NCBI GenBank assembly: GCA_052387115.1
Contig: JBQTJM010000074.1
Location: 1 to 6,077, forward strand
Direction: 5' to 3'
Length of the DNA stretch: 6,077 nucleotides
Source of the DNA: JACCXJ01 sp052387115
GTDB taxonomy: Bacteria; Pseudomonadota; Gammaproteobacteria; JACCXJ01
In this document: positions 1-6,077 of the stretch, piece after piece
Layout: each line of letters starts with the position of its first letter
Numbering within the stretch: position 1 is the stretch's first letter
Translations under genes and position numbers: made by a program
Notes under the pieces: model-generated
Told to the model about the DNA's origin: nothing
The model's database searches: none
The model's input: the letters and a program-made list of their open reading frames with translations, nothing else

Positions 1-36
1 CAATCCGATATAACGAAAACACGTGGAGCCTCAAGA

Positions 37-396
37 ATGGGTGCCGAGATCACCGACACGACCGGGAGTATCGTTACTGTGGAGGTCACCGGCCGGCTCA
101 CGGAATCGGAGCTCGCTGCCGTGCAGAGCCATATGGCCGAGATCATCCGCGAACAAGGCAAGGTGCGGATCCTCGTTTTGACTATAGCCTTCGAGGGTTG
201 GCAGAGCGGCGAGTGGAACGACTTCACTTTCCAGAATAAGAACGATCGGTACATCGAAAGAATGGCCATCATCGGCGATGAGCAGTGGAAGGATGGCGCG
301 CTGATGTTCACGGCGAAGGGCTTGCGGCCGTTCCCGATCGAGTACTTCGCGCCGGGCGAGCTCGCAAAGGCGCGCGCATGGCTGGCGAGCCCGTGA
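37..396 (+). CDS. STAS/SEC14 (SpoIIAA-like) domain protein
   Basis: A 119-residue soluble protein that is one complete SpoIIAA-like domain (the family NCBI calls STAS/SEC14 domain-containing). Family hallmarks are visible. There is a beta-rich start with VEVTGRLTESEL (about residues 15-26), then a hydrophobic strand RILVLTI followed by FEGW (about 44-55). A conserved segment with ND-R-IERMAIIGDE-W follows (about 69-83), then ALMFTAKGLRPFPIEYF (about 88-104) and a closing helix ELAKARAWL. There is no signal peptide or membrane segment, so it should be cytoplasmic. The fold is known, but its ligand and role are not; small STAS domains often act as regulatory or lipid/nucleotide-binding modules. 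ATG at 37 is preceded by GGAG at 25-28, eight bases away. The next gene starts 105 bases downstream on the same strand. Family call is strong; function is unknown. Confidence 0.85.
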   Translation: MGAEITDTTGSIVTVEVTGRLTESELAAVQSHMAEIIREQGKVRILVLTIAFEGWQSGEWNDFTFQNKNDRYIERMAIIGDEQWKDGALMFTAKGLRPFPIEYFAPGELAKARAWLASP

Positions 397-501
397 ATCG
401 GCGCTTGCAGGCAATAACACTCGTCCATGTGCCGGCATCACGGACGAAGGACCGAGGCCGGCGACTGTGAAAGAACCAACGCAAAAATCCGGGAGGAGCC
501 A

Positions 502-810
502 ATGAAGAGAAAGATCGACAGGCACATTTTCGCAAGTGTGACCCTCAGCATCCTCGCGTTCGCTCCATCCGCCGGCTGGGCGCTGGAGGACCTCGTAAAA
601 TCCGTGCAGGAAGGCTGCAAGAACGAACTCGAGAGCTATTGCAAGCAGGTGACCCCCGGCGGGGGCCGTGTGCTCGCCTGCCTGTACGCCTACCAGGACA
701 AGCTTTCCGGGCGCTGTGAACACGCGCTCTACGACAGCAATATGCCAGCCAACACCATCACCGTGGCCGCACGTCCCTGTTTTCCTCCCATCTTGTTTGC
801 CAGTTTTTGA
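502..810 (+). CDS. Secreted cysteine-rich-repeat protein, 3' truncated
   Basis: The 102-residue frame begins with a signal peptide: basic MKRK, a hydrophobic core at about residues 9-24, and a likely cut after GWA at 27. The mature part carries one cysteine-rich (GLG1-type) repeat with C39, C47, C60 and C72 in the spacing C-x3-LE-x-YC, VTPGGGR, CL-x-A-x-QDKLSGRC, followed by EHALYD. Relatives continue into a second repeat; here recognisable sequence stops at D78 (bases 733-735). The last 24 residues are only the antisense of an AI-2E transporter gene, ending at a chance TGA (808-810). An upstream ATG in frame at 427 is possible, but ATG 502 is chosen because GGGAGGAG lies at 491-498 and the signal peptide starts there. 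The protein would be periplasmic or exported; its function is unknown. It is probably a broken gene product missing its C-terminal half. Confidence 0.7.
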   Translation: MKRKIDRHIFASVTLSILAFAPSAGWALEDLVKSVQEGCKNELESYCKQVTPGGGRVLACLYAYQDKLSGRCEHALYDSNMPANTITVAARPCFPPILFASF

Positions 811-992
811 TGGGCCGGATACATGGTTACCGCCAGAATCAGAGCCCACACCATCAGGGAGAGGAAGGGGGAAAAAATCCCGTAGCACAGTATGACCATG
901 ACGAGAATTAATCCGGCCCGAATGAAAATATCCATCAGCCGGTCGGACAAGCGGTTTTCTAGGTCGGCATCAGGCTGGGACGGCACATTCAT
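735..992 (-). pseudogene. AI-2E family transporter, N-terminal fragment
   Basis: The first 86 or so codons of a membrane protein match the N-terminus of the AI-2E (PerM/TqsA-like) exporter family: LSDRLMDIFIRAGLILVMVI, then a hydrophobic stretch with SPFLSLMVWALILAVTMYP and HQKLA-x4-GGKQG-RAATVMVLAGILL. That covers the first two membrane helices and the start of the third. Family members have about 350 residues and eight helices, so roughly three quarters is missing. The frame leaves homology at the CTG codon 735-737 and hits TAG at 729-731, exactly where the opposing cysteine-rich gene also breaks off. The start is well supported: ATG at 990-992 (minus) with AAGGAGT at 999-1005 and a six-base spacer. 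By hand count GC over 781-960 is about 50%, well below the sulP gene, hinting at a different origin. The fragment cannot form a working transporter. Confidence 0.8.
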
Positions 993-1319
993 GTATTGAC
1001 TCCTTTATCCCTTTATCTAATATCGTAAGTGGTGTCTGGCGGAGTGGAGCGCGTGCAACGCGCTCGTGCGGCGGCAGGTGCCCGCAGTCCTGCACTTCCT
1101 CGGCTGAGCGCGTCGCTCGCGCACGCGCCGGCGCATCCGACACTCTCTCCCCCTTGCGTTCTGAGATTCTGACCGCCCCTCCTCCGAAGGGCAACGCGAC
1201 GCGCGCGTGCGCGGCGAATAGCAAGCCCAGGACGGCGAGACTACAATCACCCTTGGTCCCGCAGCTCGCCGCGGAACCTGACCCCGAATGAATTCGCGCA
1301 GCAACCGGGAACAGGCAGC
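993..1319. other. Gene-free divergent spacer
   Basis: This spacer of 327 bases separates the AI-2E fragment (minus) from sulP (plus), so it must carry any promoters for both. The left end holds the minus-strand ribosome binding site and a perfect tandem 8-base repeat, CCTTTATC at 1002-1009 and 1010-1017. The middle is very rich in CGCG-type sequence, and open frames there lack any recognisable protein. One candidate promoter toward sulP lies at 1219-1247. I see no RNA gene or terminator. Confidence 0.6.
1219..1247 (+). promoter_or_regulatory. Candidate sigma70-type promoter for sulP
   Basis: TACAAT at 1242-1247 matches five of six bases of the -10 consensus. It lies 17 bases after TAGCAA (1219-1224), which matches only three of six at -35. 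It sits about 70 bases before the sulP ATG, in the only gene-free sequence upstream. The weak -35 keeps this a suggestion. Confidence 0.3.
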
Positions 1320-3014
1320 ATGAACCAGCATCCGACAGACACGAAGGCAAGCCAGTCCGGCACCGCTGCCCTTCGCTTCGACGTGGTCGCCGGTCTCACA
1401 GCCGCGGCGGTCGTTCTGCCCAAGGCAATGGCCTACGCGACCGTAGCCGGGCTGCCCGTCGCCGTGGGTCTTTATACCGCCTTCGTCCCGATGGTGGTCT
1501 ACGCGCTGCTCGGCTCGTCGCGCGTGCTCAGCGTCAGCTCCACCACCACGCTGGCGATCCTGACCGGCACGCAGCTCGGCCTGGCCGTGCCGGACGGCGA
1601 TCCGGCGAAGCTCGTCACGGCGACGGCCACGCTGACCGCGCTGGTCGGAGCGATCCTGCTCCTGGCGAGGCTGATGCGTCTGGGATTCGTCGCCAACTTC
1701 ATTTCCGCGCCGGTGCTGACAGGCTTCAAAGCGGGGATCGGCCTCGTGATCGTGCTGGACCAGGTGCCGAAGCTCCTGGGCATCCACATCACCAAGCAGG
1801 GGTTCCTCTTCGACCTCCTCAGCGTCGTGCAGCACATTCCCGAGACCTCGCTGATGACGCTCGCGGTGGCCGCGGCTACGTTGCTCGTGCTGATCGGAAT
1901 GGAGCGCCTGTGGCCGCATTCTCCGGCGCCGCTGGTCGCAGTCGGCGGCGGAATCGCCGCGGCGTGGTTCTTCGGCCTGCAGGCACTGGGGGTCTCGACG
2001 GTCGGCCTGATTCCGCAAGGATTCCCGTCACTCACGATGCCAGATCCCGCGCTGATCGAGCAGTTGGTACCGGGCGCGCTGGGGATCGCGCTGATGAGCT
2101 TGACCGAAACGATTGCTGCGGGTCGCGCCTTTGCCCGCCCTGGAGATCCTCGCATCGATGCGAATCGCGAGCTGATCGCCACCGGGGCCGCCAATCTCGG
2201 CGGCGCGCTGTTCGGCGCGATGCCGGCCGGTGGCGGCACCTCACAGACTGCAATCGTGCGCGCGACGGGCGGGCGCTCGCAGGCGGCGTCGCTCATCACC
2301 GCCAGTGTCGCGGCCGCAACCATGCTGCTGCTCGCGCCGTTGCTGGGCTTGCTGCCTCACGCTACGCTCGCAGCGATCGTCATCGTCTACTCGGTTGGGC
2401 TGATCCAGCCAGGGGAATTCCTTGCCATTCGCAAGGTGCGCACGATGGAGTTTCGCTGGGCGATCGTAGCCGCGCTCGGTGTGCTGATGTTCGGCACGCT
2501 GAAGGGCATCATCGTGGCAATCATCCTGTCGCTGATCGGCCTGTCCAGCCAGACCGCCCACCCGCGCGTGTCTGTCATCGGCCGCAAGCGCGGGGCCGAC
2601 GTGTTGCGACCGCTGTCGCCCGAACACCCCGACGACGAGACCTTTGATGGCCTGTTGATCGTGCGGCCGGAGGGACGCCTCTTCTTCGTCAACGCGCAGT
2701 ATGTGGGGGAGCAGATCGACGCGCTGGTCACGCAGTACAAGCCAAGCGTGCTGGCGCTGGACATGAGCCGGGTACCCGATATCGAATACTCGGCATTGCA
2801 GGCGCTGATGGAGGGCGAGAAACGCGCGATCGAACGCGGTGTCGTTGTATGGCTGGTGGGGCTGAATCCCGGCGCGCTGGAGGTCGTGCGAAATGCCGGG
2901 CTGGACGAACGACTCGGCCGCGAGCGCATGCTGTTCAACGCCCGCGCGGCGATCGAACGCTATCAGGCGCTGCCGGCAGCCGCGCGCGGCATGGTGCGAC
3001 CTGCCGTGTCTTGA
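1320..3014 (+). CDS. SulP family anion transporter with STAS domain
   Basis: An intact 564-residue inner-membrane transporter of the SulP/SLC26 family, which moves sulfate, bicarbonate, dicarboxylates or other anions, usually with H+ or Na+. The N-terminal transport domain starts with DVVAGLTAAAVVLPKAMAYA (21-40), the classic first-helix segment, followed by AGLPVAVGLYTAF (43-55) and the SSTTTLAIL segment (73-81). The conserved family turn is at about 301-310 (MPAGGGTSQT). The cytoplasmic STAS domain spans about 442-550, from FDGLLIVRPEG through DMSRVPDIEYSAL (around 484-493) to the closing helix. Length is normal. ATG 1320 has only a weak GGGA (1307-1310) ahead, but the protein begins at the expected distance from the first helix. 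It is divergent from the AI-2E remnant; a 188-base gap separates it from ppk2. The substrate cannot be read from sequence. Confidence 0.95.
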   Translation: MNQHPTDTKASQSGTAALRFDVVAGLTAAAVVLPKAMAYATVAGLPVAVGLYTAFVPMVVYALLGSSRVLSVSSTTTLAILTGTQLGLAVPDGDPAKLVTATATLTALVGAILLLARLMRLGFVANFISAPVLTGFKAGIGLVIVLDQVPKLLGIHITKQGFLFDLLSVVQHIPETSLMTLAVAAATLLVLIGMERLWPHSPAPLVAVGGGIAAAWFFGLQALGVSTVGLIPQGFPSLTMPDPALIEQLVPGALGIALMSLTETIAAGRAFARPGDPRIDANRELIATGAANLGGALFGAMPAGGGTSQTAIVRATGGRSQAASLITASVAAATMLLLAPLLGLLPHATLAAIVIVYSVGLIQPGEFLAIRKVRTMEFRWAIVAALGVLMFGTLKGIIVAIILSLIGLSSQTAHPRVSVIGRKRGADVLRPLSPEHPDDETFDGLLIVRPEGRLFFVNAQYVGEQIDALVTQYKPSVLALDMSRVPDIEYSALQALMEGEKRAIERGVVVWLVGLNPGALEVVRNAGLDERLGRERMLFNARAAIERYQALPAAARGMVRPAVS

Positions 3015-3048
3015 GTGCGCGGGCGTCGGCGCGCGAGCCGCCAGTCAA

Positions 3049-3077
3049 TTGCAAGCCCGCCTTGAACCTCCTATCCT
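3049..3077 (+). promoter_or_regulatory. Candidate sigma70-type promoter for ppk2
   Basis: TTGCAA (3049-3054) and TATCCT (3072-3077) are separated by 17 bases; each matches four of six consensus bases. The pair lies in the sulP-ppk2 gap, about 125 bases before the ppk2 ATG, so ppk2 and the gene after it may be transcribed separately from sulP. Seen by eye only. Confidence 0.35.
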
Positions 3078-3202
3078 CTTCTTTGGGGTGGCAAGCAACG
3101 ACCAACGGAGTGGGTGACAAGCCTTGTGGCGTGTTGCGGCGCAGTGAGCAATCGGCGGACCCAGGTAACAACGGTTGATGGCGGCACCGACGGAGGTCCT
3201 AC

Positions 3203-4051
3203 ATGAAGAAAAGCACTCTGAGCAAGGACACCAAGAAGTCCGATGCGCCATCGCGCGCCGGGCACGGTGAGCCCAAGCTCAAACGCAAGGATTACGAGAA
3301 GGAGTTAGAGCGGCTCCAGGCCGAGCTGTGCGCGTTGCAGGACTGGGTGAGGCATACAGGCCAGCGCATCGTCATCGTCTTCGAAGGCCGCGATGCGGCC
3401 GGCAAGGGTGGCACCATCAAGGCGATCACCGAGCGTGTCAGCCCGCGCATCTTTCGCGTCGTCGCACTGCCCGCGCCCTCGGACCGGGAGAAGAGCCAGA
3501 TGTACGTCCAGCGCTATCTCAAGCATTTCCCCGCGGCCGGGGAGATCGTGCTCTTCGATCGGAGCTGGTACAACCGGGCCGGCATCGAGCTCGTGCTCGG
3601 CTTCTGCACCGCGGAGCAACACGCGAAGTTCCTCACCGTCTGCCCGGAGTTCGAGCGGCAGGTAGTCGATAACGGTATCCGGCTCATCAAGTACTGGCTC
3701 GAGGTGGGCGACGAGGAGCAGAAACGCCGTTTCGAAGCGCGCATCGAGGACCCCGTGCGGCAGTGGAAGCTCTCGCCGACCGATCTGGAATCGCGCCGGC
3801 GCTGGTACGAGTACTCGCGCGCCCGCGATCGGATGCTCGACGCCACCGACACCGACTATGCACCCTGGTACATCGTGCACTCCGATAACAAGCGCCGCGC
3901 GCGGCTCACCTGCATCGCGCACCTCCTGAGCCAGTTTCCCTACGAGCCCTTGCCACGCCCCGGGGTGCGGATGCCGCAGCGATCCAAGAAGGGTGCCTAC
4001 GACGACGTGGGGGCGATGGAACGGCGCCGCTGGATCCCGGAGAAGTACTGA
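3203..4051 (+). CDS. ppk2: Polyphosphate kinase 2, class I
   Basis: A 282-residue cytoplasmic enzyme that transfers phosphate between inorganic polyphosphate and nucleoside diphosphates, regenerating NTPs or building polyphosphate. After a lysine-rich, probably flexible tail (1-30) and a helix, the P-loop kinase core shows Walker A GRDAAGKGG (62-70), Walker B DRSWYNRAG (119-127), the lid segment EEQKRRFEARIEDP (171-184), KLSPTDLE (189-196) and WYIVHSDNKRRARL (222-235). All expected catalytic features are present, and the length fits the one-domain NDP-phosphorylating class; the exact nucleotide preference is not readable. The end carries the usual MPQRSKKGAYDD-type tail. ATG 3203 has a strong GGAGGT (3192-3197) five bases ahead. 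The next gene begins only 21 bases after its stop, suggesting co-transcription. It may serve as a stress or energy-buffering enzyme. Confidence 0.96.
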   Translation: MKKSTLSKDTKKSDAPSRAGHGEPKLKRKDYEKELERLQAELCALQDWVRHTGQRIVIVFEGRDAAGKGGTIKAITERVSPRIFRVVALPAPSDREKSQMYVQRYLKHFPAAGEIVLFDRSWYNRAGIELVLGFCTAEQHAKFLTVCPEFERQVVDNGIRLIKYWLEVGDEEQKRRFEARIEDPVRQWKLSPTDLESRRRWYEYSRARDRMLDATDTDYAPWYIVHSDNKRRARLTCIAHLLSQFPYEPLPRPGVRMPQRSKKGAYDDVGAMERRRWIPEKY

Positions 4052-4072
4052 TTTCGTCGATCGGGGGGAAAG

Positions 4073-5089
4073 GTGTTACGGCTGTTCCAGTCGATCTTCG
4101 GTGGCGCCGCCGATGTGGACGGGCGCTACCCTGAGCGCGTGGTCGATGCCGCCATCGAGCGCGCCCTCGATGGCACTGATCCCAGGTTGCGTATCCTACC
4201 GGGTTACCGGAAGAGGCTTCGTCCCCTCGTGATCCACGCCATCGATCACGTGGTCCGCCTGGTGGAGGGCTTGCCATCTCCGATCGAGCTGAGCCGGAAG
4301 GGGTATGGCGCCGATCCGCGCCTTTCGGCCTGTTTTGCCTCGGCCGACCACCTGACGGAGGTGGTGAACGCTGATCGAGCCCTGTCCGATTTCCTCGCAA
4401 GCACCGAGGCAGGCGTCGCAGAACGCATCATCGCGCTGCTCGTCACCGTGAAACAGGAACGCAAGGTCCTGAGCGTTGCGCTCGAAGGCGAGATCCTGAA
4501 GCGGGACGTCCTTCAGATCACGGTCAGCTTCGCCAACCACCGCGTGGTCGATCCCGCGACCACATACGAGGAAACTCGCCGCTTGCTCAAGCGGCGCGCC
4601 TTCGACCACCTGCTCGGCATAGCCCTGGGACGCATCGCCCCTGCGCGCCGAGAGCGGGCCGGGCTCGAACAACAACGCGCGCTGCTGCGCCGCAAGCTCA
4701 TGACGCTCAGGTCCGGGCGCTGGGGCTTCAACGAAGCACGGGGCAAGACCGTCATCGATGTCGCCGAGATCGAGGCCCAGCTTGCTGGGATCGAGGAACA
4801 GCTCCAAGGACTCGGGGCCGAGGCCGGGGTGCTCCAATTCCATCTGGACATACTGAGCGAGGTCCTGTCCCGGGCGGAGCAGCAACTGTGGGCGACGCCC
4901 ATTACCTTGATCCTGGACCGCATGAACATCAAGCGAGACCAGGCTCGGGGCAACGCCCTGGAGATTGGGCTTGAAGAACTGCACAGCGCGAGCGGCCGCA
5001 CTGCCATCCTATTGCCCGTGGTGGTTCCTCGCAGCGAGCTGCTGCCGCGCACCGACCTGCTTGTCGAGGCGCAGCGCTACCTTGCCTGA
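4073..5089 (+). CDS. Uncharacterised 338-aa soluble protein linked to ppk2
   Basis: I do not recognise this protein. It has no signal peptide and no membrane segment, so it is probably cytoplasmic. The first part (about 1-190) is mixed and helical, with RKRLRPLVIHAIDHVVRLVEGLP (47-69), a segment beginning VKQERKVLSVALEGEI (126-141), and LKRRAFDHLLGIALGRI (172-188). Two charged helical stretches, 190-212 and 228-250, have heptad-like leucine/alanine/glutamate spacing and could form a coiled-coil hairpin. The tail has a strand-like segment TAILLPVVVPRSEL (310-323). The start is GTG 4073, preceded almost directly by the purine run GGGGGGAAAG (4063-4072). It lies 21 bases after ppk2 and on the same strand, so it is likely in the ppk2 transcript and may modify or partner polyphosphate metabolism; that is inference from position only. 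Composition and frame are clean over the full length, supporting a real gene. Confidence 0.85.
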   Translation: MLRLFQSIFGGAADVDGRYPERVVDAAIERALDGTDPRLRILPGYRKRLRPLVIHAIDHVVRLVEGLPSPIELSRKGYGADPRLSACFASADHLTEVVNADRALSDFLASTEAGVAERIIALLVTVKQERKVLSVALEGEILKRDVLQITVSFANHRVVDPATTYEETRRLLKRRAFDHLLGIALGRIAPARRERAGLEQQRALLRRKLMTLRSGRWGFNEARGKTVIDVAEIEAQLAGIEEQLQGLGAEAGVLQFHLDILSEVLSRAEQQLWATPITLILDRMNIKRDQARGNALEIGLEELHSASGRTAILLPVVVPRSELLPRTDLLVEAQRYLA

Positions 5090-5261
5090 GCTCTGAGAGA
5101 GGGCGAAAACAACCCTATCGAAGGGACCCGCAGCGGCTGGAGCCGGCAACTATTGGAGCATTTCGGTGGATAACAAGCCATTTGAACCTGGCAGGCTAAT
5201 GGGTGCCTGTTAAATTGCATATCGGACGTCAAAATCTCCCCGGCGACGAAAGGAGGAAAAC

Positions 5262-5543
5262 ATGAGTGAATCATCAGAGGATGTGGGTCTAATCACGGTA
5301 CTTCTGCAAAGGCTGGAGACGCAGAGGCTCCCGAGAGCGCTTGCGCTAAAGGACAAGGTCGATCGAGGCGAGTTGCTGGACGATTTTGATCTCGGCTTCC
5401 TGGAAGAAGTGTTCGCTGACACCAGCAGCATCAGGCCGTTCCTGGCCCAACACCCCGAATACCAGGACTTAGCCGCGCGCATGATGCACCTTTACAAGGA
5501 GATCACAGAGAAGGCGCTGCAGAACGAAAAGGCGGCGCATTAG
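5262..5543 (+). CDS. Small acidic helical protein, function unknown
   Basis: A 93-residue protein with no cysteine, signal peptide or membrane helix. It looks all-helical: VGLITVLLQRLETQRLPRALALKDKVDRGE (8-37), then LLDDFDLGFLEEVFADTSSIRPFLAQHPEYQDLAARMMHLYKEITEKAL. The HPEYQDL then MMHLYKEIT pattern looks like a conserved small-protein family, but I cannot name a domain. Translation is well supported: AAAGGAGG lies at about 5249-5256, just before ATG 5262. It is separated from the preceding gene by 172 bases. That leader contains a short hairpin (CAGGC 5192-5196 with GCCTG 5205-5209) but no convincing promoter. It may be a stress or adaptor protein; that is a guess. Confidence 0.75.
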   Translation: MSESSEDVGLITVLLQRLETQRLPRALALKDKVDRGELLDDFDLGFLEEVFADTSSIRPFLAQHPEYQDLAARMMHLYKEITEKALQNEKAAH

Positions 5544-5829
5544 CCCCCCCGACCACACCGGTGACCGCAAGTCAAAATCCGGTCGGCGGGAAGCCATAAC
5601 AACGTTCAATTTGTCCATCGCGATCGTAGGTGGCGGGATTCATCAGGCCCTGGGCCGTTTGGGTCGGCTCGTTTCAGATGGCGCAGACTTTGGGTCCGGA
5701 ACCAGGAAAACCTGATGCTGTTCGCGTACTACAGCTTCATCACCCTCAGTACTGGGGTTCACCGCGCGGCTTCCGCGCTCAGAATTCCGAAGCCCGACTT
5801 GGTGCGCGTCTGGCGCGAGACGGGCATGT
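5544..5829. other. Non-coding or decayed stretch
   Basis: No intact gene is present in these bases. Frames on both strands are short or show composition-driven Arg/Pro/Ser-rich translation. Two gene-like traces stand out: a dinucleotide-binding-like IAIVGGGI at about 5617-5640 and an ion-channel pore-like segment at about 5700-5753 (plus strand). A weak inverted repeat (GACCG / CGGTC, about 5564-5585) follows the 93-aa gene but lacks a T run. The stretch ends where the HdeD-like remnant on the minus strand loses homology. Confidence 0.5.
5700..5753 (+). pseudogene. Ion-channel pore-helix remnant (possible)
   Basis: In one frame the bases read NQENLMLFAYYSFITLST, which resembles the pore helix preceding the TVGYGD selectivity filter of two-helix potassium-type channels (Ion_trans_2 family). 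The filter itself is absent: reading continues as GVHRAAS. Upstream the same frame is not channel-like, while the neighbouring frame has GSFQMAQTLGP, so a frameshift near 5697 is possible. At most about 20 residues are recognisable, so this is a weak call for a decayed gene. Confidence 0.35.
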
Positions 5830-6048
5830 CGCGTCGAGGCATTCCAGGAGACCCACCGCCAGCACGACCAGCCCGGCGGCGGGGAGCCAGGAATACCCCG
5901 CCGCGTACATGAGCGTCGCGTCCGGATTGGACAAAGAAGCGAGTCCCAGCACGGCACCGATGGAAAGCATGGTTGCCCCACGCACCAATAAGCGCCTCCA
6001 ATCCGTCCCGCAGCGTTCGAAACGGGCGAGTTTGGCTTGAAGATTCAT
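5830..6048 (-). pseudogene. HdeD/DUF308-like membrane protein, N-terminal fragment
   Basis: The first 73 codons of a membrane protein look like the HdeD/DUF308 group (small multi-helix inner-membrane proteins, linked to acid or stress resistance). A short basic cytoplasmic start, FERCGTDWRRLLVRG, is followed by a first helix at about 23-40 and a second helix beginning YSWLPAAGLVVLAVGLLECLDA (52-73). Homology then stops; the frame runs on as an Arg/Ser-rich tail to a stop near 5779. The +1 frame continues with VSRQTR and GFGIL to a stop at 5759-5761, which could mean a frameshift rather than a clean cut. Relatives have roughly 180 residues and six helices, so about 60% is missing. ATG at 6046-6048 (minus) is preceded by CAGGA at 6055-6059 with a six-base spacer. 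Family call is moderate; a nonfunctional state is likely. Confidence 0.6.
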
Positions 6049-6077
6049 TGGATTTCCTGAAATTCTCTGACTAGGGC

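Noticed and set aside
31..888. Long minus-strand open frame of 285 codons
   Set aside because: It runs antisense through the STAS/SEC14 and cysteine-rich genes and crosses the junction near 735. It has no family features and no good ribosome binding site.
1017..2018. Long minus-strand open frame of 333 codons opposite sulP
   Set aside because: It is the antisense shadow of a high-GC gene: the translation is Arg/Gln/His-rich with no domain, while the plus strand encodes a complete SulP protein.
3018..3045. GC-rich partial inverted repeat after the sulP stop as a terminator
   Set aside because: Pairing is interrupted and no T run follows.
5191..5210. Short hairpin (CAGGC / GCCTG) ahead of the 93-aa gene as a terminator or riboswitch
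   Set aside because: The stem is only five pairs with an eight-base loop and no T run, and no wider conserved fold is visible. It is within chance expectation.
5630..6040. Plus-strand open frame of 136 codons over the decayed right edge
   Set aside because: Its translation changes character along its length and is antisense to the better-supported HdeD-like fragment. No domain is visible apart from the possible frameshifted channel trace.
1..6077. CRISPR array, tRNA, rRNA, insertion sequence or phage genes
   Set aside because: No spaced repeats, cloverleaf-like sequence, rRNA signature, transposase frame or terminal inverted repeats were seen on either strand.

Overview
The window is GC-rich DNA with SD-led genes. 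The gene families (STAS/SEC14, SulP with a STAS tail, class I PPK2, AI-2E exporter family, HdeD-like membrane protein, cysteine-rich-repeat secreted protein) suggest a Gram-negative proteobacterium, most likely beta or gamma. That placement is inferred from family resemblance and composition; no marker gene is present to fix it.

Layout from left to right: (1) a small cytoplasmic STAS/SEC14 (SpoIIAA-like) gene, 37-396 (+). (2) A secreted cysteine-rich-repeat gene, 502-810 (+). Its recognisable part ends near base 735, where it runs tail-to-tail into the 5' end of an AI-2E-family transporter gene (minus strand, start at 992). Both genes lack their 3' parts. (3) A gene-free divergent spacer, 993-1319. 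(4) An intact SulP anion transporter with C-terminal STAS domain, 1320-3014 (+). (5) An intact class I polyphosphate kinase 2, 3203-4051 (+), followed after 21 bases by an unrecognised 338-aa soluble protein, 4073-5089 (+), probably in the same transcript. (6) A 93-aa helical protein with a near-perfect ribosome binding site, 5262-5543 (+). (7) A decayed stretch, 5544-6048. It holds a likely ion-channel pore remnant on the plus strand and the first ~73 codons of an HdeD/DUF308-like membrane protein on the minus strand.

The four intact central genes have plausible links through anion transport and polyphosphate/nucleotide metabolism, but nothing in the sequence proves a shared pathway. Both flanks look like rearrangement scars: 5' gene pieces in opposite orientation joined without an insertion sequence or attachment site that I can see. 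The window reads as an accessory 'stress and transport' neighbourhood with deletions (or assembly joins) at its edges. I do not see a clearly new multi-gene system. The best candidates for new biology are the uncharacterised PPK2-linked gene and the 93-aa protein.
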